From Psococerastis gibbosa (taxonomy: Eukaryota > Arthropoda > Insecta > Psocodea > Psocidae): DNA of 64,000 nt. The translations under genes were made by a program, and so were the position numbers. This document shows, in pieces, positions 58,415 through 64,000 of this stretch. The first letter of the stretch is position 1; every line of letters begins with the position of its first letter. The notes beneath the pieces were generated by a model. It did no database searches. It was not told where the DNA came from and was given only the letters and a program-made list of their open reading frames with translations. Where the stretch lies: the NCBI GenBank assembly GCA_963971405.1, contig OZ020485.1:11718001-11782000 (forward strand). The letters are read 5' to 3'.

Positions 58415-58756
58415 ATGTTCTTAATAATCGTGCTTTTCAATTATGTATGCCTAGCAATAAGTTTATTGGCAACTGCATGCATTAAGAGGTTTGACACGCC
58501 TGAAGGCGCAGATCCAAAATTAATGCGACAAATGAAATACACTTGCGAGAAAAGAGCTTTCCCATTATCTGAAACATCATCCATCTGTACATTTGAAAAT
58601 TCCGGGGTAACCGCCTATATGACTCCCATGAAGCTTCCCTTTCCAATACGCCTATGCGCAACAGCTGAATCTTTCACAAAAATCATTGACTCAGACTTGA
58701 GGCAGCAAATGTTTTTCGAAATTCCCCATAAGCTGGGAAAACTTCCTGTAGTATGA
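58415..58756 (+). CDS. Possible small secreted-protein ORF (113 residues), unconfirmed
   Basis: Begins MFLIIVLFNYVCLAISLLAT, a plausible signal peptide ending near ATAC, followed by CIKRFDTPEGADPKLM, a Cys-containing segment YTCEKRAFPLSETSSICTF, and PFPIRLCATAESFTKIIDSD, ending HKLGKLPVV. I do not recognise the protein. Its last 50 codons coincide with the first of three 213-bp tandem units, in which the same frame ends in a stop at the same place each time (except in the third). The opposite strand is open for 206 codons across the same units, so either strand, or neither, may be coding. Base composition is not clearly exonic. Confidence 0.25.
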   Translation: MFLIIVLFNYVCLAISLLATACIKRFDTPEGADPKLMRQMKYTCEKRAFPLSETSSICTFENSGVTAYMTPMKLPFPIRLCATAESFTKIIDSDLRQQMFFEIPHKLGKLPVV

Positions 58757-59210
58757 GTGATCAGACTCGCCCTGTATGCAGTACGCTCAGGAATGTCAAT
58801 ATTATACCGTACAACATGATCCATCATTACATTTGAAAAATCGGGGGAACCCTTTCCAATACGCTTATGCGCAATAGCTGAATCTTTCACAAAAACCATT
58901 GACTCAGACTTAAGGCACCAAATGTTTTTCGAAATTCCCCATAAGCTGGGAAAACTTCCTGTAGTATGAGTGATCAGACTCGCCCTGTATGCAGTACGCT
59001 CAGGAATGTCAATATTATACCGTACAACATGATCCATCATTACATTTGAAAAATCGGGGGAACCCTTTCCAATACGCTTATGCGCAATAGCTGAATCTTT
59101 CACAAAAACCATTGACTCAGACTTAAGGCACCAAATGTTTTTCGAAATTCCCCATAAGTTGAGAAAAATTCCTGTGGTGTGGGTGATAAGACTCACCCTG
59201 TATGCAGGCC
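58634..59210. repeat. Three tandem 213-bp units, open on the minus strand for 206 codons
   Basis: The marker GTTTTTCGAAATTCCCC falls at 58711, 58924 and 59137, exactly 213 bp apart. The unit is 71 codons, so the minus frame stays open: LWGISKNIWCLKSESMVFVK, DSAIAHKRIGKGSPDFSNVM, MDHVVRYNIDIPERTAYRAS repeat in order. Units 2 and 3 are almost identical and unit 1 is diverged by about five changes plus a 20-bp-scale insertion. No family recognised. Confidence 0.9.
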
Positions 59211-59239
59211 ATGCCCCCCCCCCCAAATGTATCATTTAT

Positions 59240-60396
59240 AAACATTTTTCTTCTTGCCCCCCCCCCCAATAAAATCCTGGGTACAGGCTTGCACTGTACA
59301 ACAGGTTTGTTTTCGGAAGATTGTGCCAGGATCTCGTGACGGCTGGGAAAATAAATGGCGTGCAATTTACTATGAGTGGTTCGAAGACAGATATAGAGGG
59401 AGCATATATTTCTTTCCTTTCAGGTTCATATGATCATGATTTATTTCTTGTTTGTTCCTTGAATTTCTGGATCAGATTTTTCAATTGAACCCTATATACG
59501 AATCTCAACTAACCGCAGTTCCATTTCGGTGACGTATTGATTCGGAATCGTAAGTAGAATATGCATGGTTAAAGAATGTTGACAGCACAATACACTCTGT
59601 AAAAAAAGAGGAATATCTGTAGCAATCATGATCTAAATTCAAAACAAATTTCAGCAGGGAGATGTCCATGAAACGTTTGAAAATAAGCGGAGAGAAAAGA
59701 TGTCTAGGAAACCCGTTGTCTTGATCTAGGACACTTGCCATTGAGGCACTTTGTGTCTTGGCATCGTCAAAAAGTGGAGGTGTCTTACTTTAAGCATGTA
59801 AAAAAGGAAGCAAGACACCGGAAAACTGGAGGATACTGTTTTTAAGATTCAAATGCGTTTCGCGAATAATCGGTACGATATCTTGTAGCAAAAATCGTAA
59901 TGAAAGACACTGCCATGCAATCAACTTCATTTTCTTGAAACAAGAAAAAAAGTGGTTTGTCATTTTGGGAGACATCTAATCTCTTGTAGTAAGTCTTTTT
60001 TTTCTTCTCAGTGTCCGTTTTCGGATCGACCAAGACTCATATTAGCCTGTATTCGACTGCTGCGTCATAAGTGATAAAGGCATCAAAACTGAAGTCGCTG
60101 GAGCCACAAATAACTCGGGCAATCTGTTGAAGTTTGTAGGGGTCGGGGTGTGTTGAAGTGAGGTCACACTCAAATCCCCAATTTGCATTGCTATCCCCTG
60201 TGTTTGTCTTGTTTGATTTCCAAATTCCCCACTTGGAAATTCTGGTCCTCTACTACTTACCATTAAAAATTCAGAATGGCATTGTTTTCCCCAGTAGATG
60301 GCGAGGGAATATTTTTGAAAAGTTTTACAAAGAGATTTTGACTAACATTCGCTTTAATACAAGCAGTGGCGCCAGCCCCTAGTTTGAAACTCATTA
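59240..60396. other. No recognisable gene
   Basis: Poly-C runs at 59213-59224 and 59258-59267; otherwise AT-rich with unsupported short frames. Confidence 0.35.
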
Positions 60397-61217
60397 TGCT
60401 TAAGGGACAGATTTCAAAATAGGTTGTAAACAAGGAATGGTCCTTTATTTTTGAATAAATTATTTAATTTATCGTTCCACAGCCGTAAAGATACAAAAGT
60501 GGTAAGTTGAAAAATTCATTGCAAAAATGCAAGCTTTCTGTAATAGCCAGTCTATAAAATCAACATAATGCACATTATCGGGTGCCAACGGCCTTACCAT
60601 GTTGATTCCATGAGAGCAGAGCATGTTTCAAACAGCGGCAACTTGGTAGTGTGCACAACGTTGGCAGGGGAACCTGGTGGGACATGATAACTCGCTTAGG
60701 CAGTATAAGTCGAGTCCTGGTCACCTCCGATTTAATCGTGTGACTTTACTATGTTCCCCAAGTGGTTCGGAATCCACTATAATCAGGAGGTCCACCCTGT
60801 TAGTCAACTCCTCTTTCCCCGAGGTGAAGGAGTCTGCTCTTAGGGTGCCTCAAGTTAACAAACAGACTCACTCCCCCCGCCAGGCTGACAGGGTTGCTTA
60901 AAGCAGAAATGCTGAAAGCAGGCGTTAGAAACAAACATTATCGGGTTGTTCTGAAATAATAATATTTCAGATCAGAAAATGTAATTTTCCTATGAAAGCT
61001 TGTATTGTTATGTATTTTTCGTCTGACCACATTCATATCTTTGCGGTTTTGGAATGAGAAATTAATTAATTTCGTTAAAAACACAGCTTTACTTTTACTT
61101 CGCCTTTGTCTTCAAGGGGGGTTGGCGACATGGCAGCAGCGTTGCCAGACAACATTATTGAGATCACGATCATTATTTTTTTTTACAAAATATTTGGAAA
61201 TCTGTCCCTTTAAGTGC
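60397..61217. mobile_element. Fold-back element carrying a nested SINE
   Basis: Ends CTTAAGGGACAGATTTCAAA and AAATCTGTCCCTTTAAG are inverted. Interior matches to 9592-9945 (TTAATTTATCGTTCCACAGC) lie on both sides of a SINE-core insert at 60583-60934. Excluding the SINE the element is about 460 bp. Confidence 0.82.
60583..60934 (+). mobile_element. SINE-core type A, complete, with 11-bp target duplication
   Basis: Head TGCCAACGGCCTTACCATGT, core TGGTCACCTCCGATTTAATC to AATCAGGAGGTCCAC, tail CCGAGGTGAAGGAGTCTG to GCAGGCGTTAGAAACAA. ACATTATCGGG flanks it exactly at 60572-60582 and 60935-60945. The short, A-rich end and variable-length duplication indicate retrotransposition. Confidence 0.95.
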
Positions 61218-61649
61218 ATAAAGTACAAAACAATACCACTATCTGATTTTTTTTACTAGGTTCTATTTTCCAGGAAATCTTTGGTGTAGCTATTTTCGTG
61301 AATTTGGTAAAACATTGATGTCTCAACTTGCCCATTGTCGCTACTAACTGGTGGGGGTTAAACTGAGGGCGTGCACCTGTGTGCCAGAGGCCCAAATTTA
61401 TACGAAAACAATTGACGAAAAAGTTTAATTTGTGATACTTTGTGGAAGCAACAGAATATCGCTGAAAAAGCGTTAAACGCGAGCAAAGGAAGTTAACCTT
61501 GGTCAAAGATAGACTGACTGGCAGGGGGACTTGCGCGCCTCACTTGACTACTCATTGCACTCCCTCTACTGATTAACATCCATTCAAGCGGAAACACAAA
61601 GGCGTCGAGACCTATAAAGTTTGCAAAAATTGTTACATACATTGGATGA
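61218..61649. other. No recognisable feature
   Basis: AT-rich, short unsupported frames on the minus strand. Confidence 0.4.
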
Positions 61650-61858
61650 ATATGTCCTGTAGTGGTACACACTCTGACTTTCACCAAGGAAAAGTTTATT
61701 GGTTCGAGTCCCACGCTTGCTGGCTTGCTGCATTTCCTTTCATTTCTTTGGAGTGACGTCAACCCCAGATACTGCTAGTTGAGTGTAAAAGAGGACTTTA
61801 TAGCCCTAGCGCTGTTAGGTTGGCTCAGTAATAGAAAGTAAATAATTATTTATTCGTT
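61650..61858 (+). mobile_element. SINE-1 (tRNA-derived), diverged
   Basis: ATGTCCTGTAGTGGTACACA head, GGTTCGAGTCCCACGC B box, body AGAGGACTTTATAGCCCTAG, GTTAGGTTGGCTCAGTAATA, tail TAATTATTTATTCG. Confidence 0.85.
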
Positions 61859-62362
61859 TAATTTCAAAATATGCTAAAGAACCGGTGCGAGCTGTATGCA
61901 AGTAAGCTGTATGCAATTTTTAGTGGGGGGGGGGCTGAACTAGAATGCCTTTAGAGTGAAGACTTAAGTATAGTAAACTCACTTTAATTTCTTGTAGTGT
62001 GTGGAGTACAATATAAACTATTATGCCATTCGACTGCCAATTACATTCTGCGCGGACGGACGCTTCGCTGCGTACTAGTTTAAGATTTCCTCCGCCGTTA
62101 CTTCGATATCTCTATGAAGGTATAGAGAAGAGGGGGGGGGCTTTAGCCCCATTAGTCCATAGCTGGATCCGCTAGTGCGTCCTTGTAGCGTGTTATAATT
62201 GTAATGCCTTTTGATCGAAATAATAAAGTTATGTTAGTTATGTTAGTAGCTGAGAGCCGGAGGAACAGTTGCCGTATTACTAACTAGCAGTGTTATGTGT
62301 GTATAACCTGTGTGTATGTGTAGTATAATATTAGTGTGTTATACTGTATGCACATAAGGGTA

Positions 62363-62780
62363 TCAATTGGTAAAGGTTAATGGCAATGATGCAATACTAT
62401 TAAACAAAGAATTATTTGGACTTACATTGCCTGCTGGATTAATACTCATTAGAGGCATAGGCCTAACAGTCATCGAACAATTAGGGTGGAGCCTATTGTT
62501 GCCCTAATTCTTCATTGACTATGAGGTCCATGAGGCCTCTAATGGATATTAACACAGCAGGCAATGCAAGTCTAACTAACCCTTTGTTAACCCCCTTCCC
62601 CTGACAATGGGCTCCGCCCTAATTGTTCACTGACTATAATGAAATGACATGAAATGAAAAACGTCTTTATATTAGGCGAGGCTTAGCCCCGAAGGGCCAC
62701 TCTACCAGCTAACCTATTAGGCCCCTGCATTTAATTACTATAAACACAGCAGACAATGCAAGTCTAACTATCCCTTTGTT
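62363..62780. mobile_element. SINE-3 fragments in fold-back arrangement
   Basis: TTGGTAAAGGTTAATGGCAA and CATTGCCTGCTGGATTAATA on one side; TATTAACACAGCAGGCAATG and AACCCTTTGTTAA on the other, then a third fragment with CCCTGACAATGGGCTCCGCC and TATAAACACAGCAGACAATG. The tRNA head is absent. Confidence 0.72.
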
Positions 62781-62886
62781 AATTACACTCGCCATCATTG
62801 GAGAAGTGACGACCTCATTGGTTTGCGGATGGAACGGGTGTCCATTCGCCTTTATATAGAAGAGTAATTGCTCCACTTTTTAATTG

Positions 62887-63645
62887 TTTGCATTATTTAT
62901 TTTGTGTTTGTATTTTGTTTTTAATCAATTATTTTATATATTTAGCTTATAATAGAGCGTGATGAATGTGCCCAACCCTTTGATCTGATTGCCTGCAAAA
63001 CGGGCCAATTGTTATATTGTTGTTTGCATTGTAAAGAAATCGTCAAGACATTGACGAGACATGTAGTGTAGTGGTACGGACTCTGACTTTCACCCGAAAG
63101 GTTGTTGGTTCGAGTCCCACACTGGCTACATTTTCGGGCCATGCTTCGGAGGGCATGTAAAGCAGGTGGCCCCGGGCCTTCCTAGTTGGGTGTAAGAGAG
63201 GGCTTTATAGCCATAACTCCGCTAGGTTGGCTTAGTAATAGAGACAATAAAAAGTCCTTATTTATTTATTATTGATTTTTGTGTTTGTATTTTGTTTTTA
63301 ATCAATTATTTTATATATTTAGCTTATAATACAGCGTGATGAACGTGCCCAACCTTTTTTTTTTCTTTAAAAAAATTAATCGCAGACAAACAATTTAATG
63401 ACTGTATCCGATTGACCTCTTCAGTCGCCTCTGTAGGTTAGTACCTGTGTTGAGCTACGACACGTCTCCGATCGCATGGAGTGTAAAGACTCGCACAAGT
63501 GCAAGCACGTTACCACCTGGCCATCGAATTGTTGATTGCATTGTTTATTTTGTGTTTGTACTTAATCAATTATTTTATATATTTAGCTTATAATAGAGCG
63601 TGATGACAGTGTCGAACCCATTGACCTGATTGTCTGCAAAATGGG
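62887..63645. repeat. Three dispersed copies of a ~90-bp AT-rich motif
   Basis: TATTTTGTGTTTGTATTTTG-like starts at 62899, TTGTGTTTGTATTTTGTTTT at 63279 and TATTTTGTGTTTGTACTTAA at 63547 each lead into TTATTTTATATATTTAGCTT and ATAATAGAGCGTGATGA (one base changed in copy 2). A SINE-1 lies between copies 1 and 2. Confidence 0.85.
63057..63271 (+). mobile_element. SINE-1 (tRNA-derived), full length, well preserved
   Basis: A box TAGTGTAGTGG and B box GGTTCGAGTCC both match pol III consensus. The body CGGGCCATGCTTCGGAGGGC, AGGGCTTTATAGCC and CGCTAGGTTGGCTTAGTAAT is intact; tail TCCTTATTTATTTATT. A good reference copy. Confidence 0.92.
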
Positions 63646-63659
63646 CAAATTTGCAACAG

Positions 63660-63887
63660 CAGATAAATAAAGAAATAAAGTAACAATGACTTTTGTTCTA
63701 TTACTAAGCCAACCTAGCGGACTTAGGGCTATAAAGCCCTCTCTTACACTCAACTAGGAAGGCCCGGCGCCGCCTGCTTTAAATGCCCTCCGAAGCTTGG
63801 CCAGAAAATGAAGGAAGTGTAGGACTCGAACCAACAACCTTTCGTGTGAAAGTCAGAGTCCGTACCACTACTCTATTTGTCCTGACC
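63660..63887 (-). mobile_element. SINE-1 (tRNA-derived), full length
   Basis: Minus strand: GTCAGGACAAATAGAGTAGT, B box GGTTCGAGTCC, body GGCGGCGCCGGGCCTTCC and AGGGCTTTATAGCCCTAAGT, tail of TTTATTT units at 63660-63678. Confidence 0.9.
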
Positions 63888-64000
63888 CAGATGATGCTGT
63901 ATTTGATGGTTGCAAAGGCAAATTTCTCTGAGTAAAAGTAATTTTATAAAGGAAACCACAAGGGACTATGCCTGTTTTATATAAGCTGACATAATCTCTC

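Noticed and set aside
63057-63125. tRNA gene at the SINE-1 head
   Set aside because: Repeated about a dozen times with an identical 150-bp body and AT-rich tail, so it is a tRNA-derived retroposon.

Overview
The window is eukaryotic, AT-rich and intron-bearing, with almost all of its length occupied by decayed mobile elements. The one securely identified gene is a Bicaudal-D (BicD) dynein-adaptor gene on the + strand. It has seven coding exons between 1698 and 7599 and encodes about 757 residues. From memory of the family, its protein resembles Drosophila BicD more than vertebrate BICD1/2 across the N-terminal coil, the middle segment and the C-terminal cargo-binding coil. The most likely source is therefore an arthropod with a repeat-rich genome; the species cannot be named from the sequence. 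No bacterial-style operons, rRNA genes, CRISPR arrays or convincing functional tRNA genes were seen.

Layout. 1-1697: upstream region of BicD with a 375-bp palindrome. 1698-7599: BicD; intron 1 carries a broken LINE that itself carries a small insert flanked by a perfect 12-bp target-site duplication. 7605-26552: no recognised protein gene; it holds palindromic MITEs, three tRNA-derived SINE types, LINE 3' ends, a GC-rich possible first exon at about 16560-16815, and copies of a repeat with Helentron/HINE-like ends. 26553-26880: the first coding exon of a second, unrecognised + strand gene (strong start context, Ser/Arg/Lys-rich protein start, strong splice donor); its remaining exons were not found. 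26881-64000: repeats throughout. Landmarks here are a 690-bp palindrome, two hAT-like elements, a Tc1/mariner-like transposase remnant, an essentially exact 506-bp tandem duplication, a LINE zinc-finger tail, three 213-bp tandem units open on both strands, and a SINE nested in a fold-back element with an 11-bp target-site duplication.

Relationships. The repeat families can be ordered from nesting alone: a SINE sits inside a fold-back element, and a palindromic insert sits inside a dead LINE. SINE-1 (tRNA-derived, about 200-225 bp) is the commonest, with about a dozen copies on both strands. Two further SINE types share one head and central core but have unrelated tails. The element spanning 45060-45920 recurs at least ten times as full, internally variant or end-only copies; it combines a 5' terminal inverted repeat, a (GTCT)n stretch, a variable poly-C tract and a 3' hairpin, which suggests a Helentron-derived non-autonomous family. 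Exon boundaries, frames and repeat edges were read by eye; orthology, family names and TE class assignments rest on remembered family features and have not been checked by database search.
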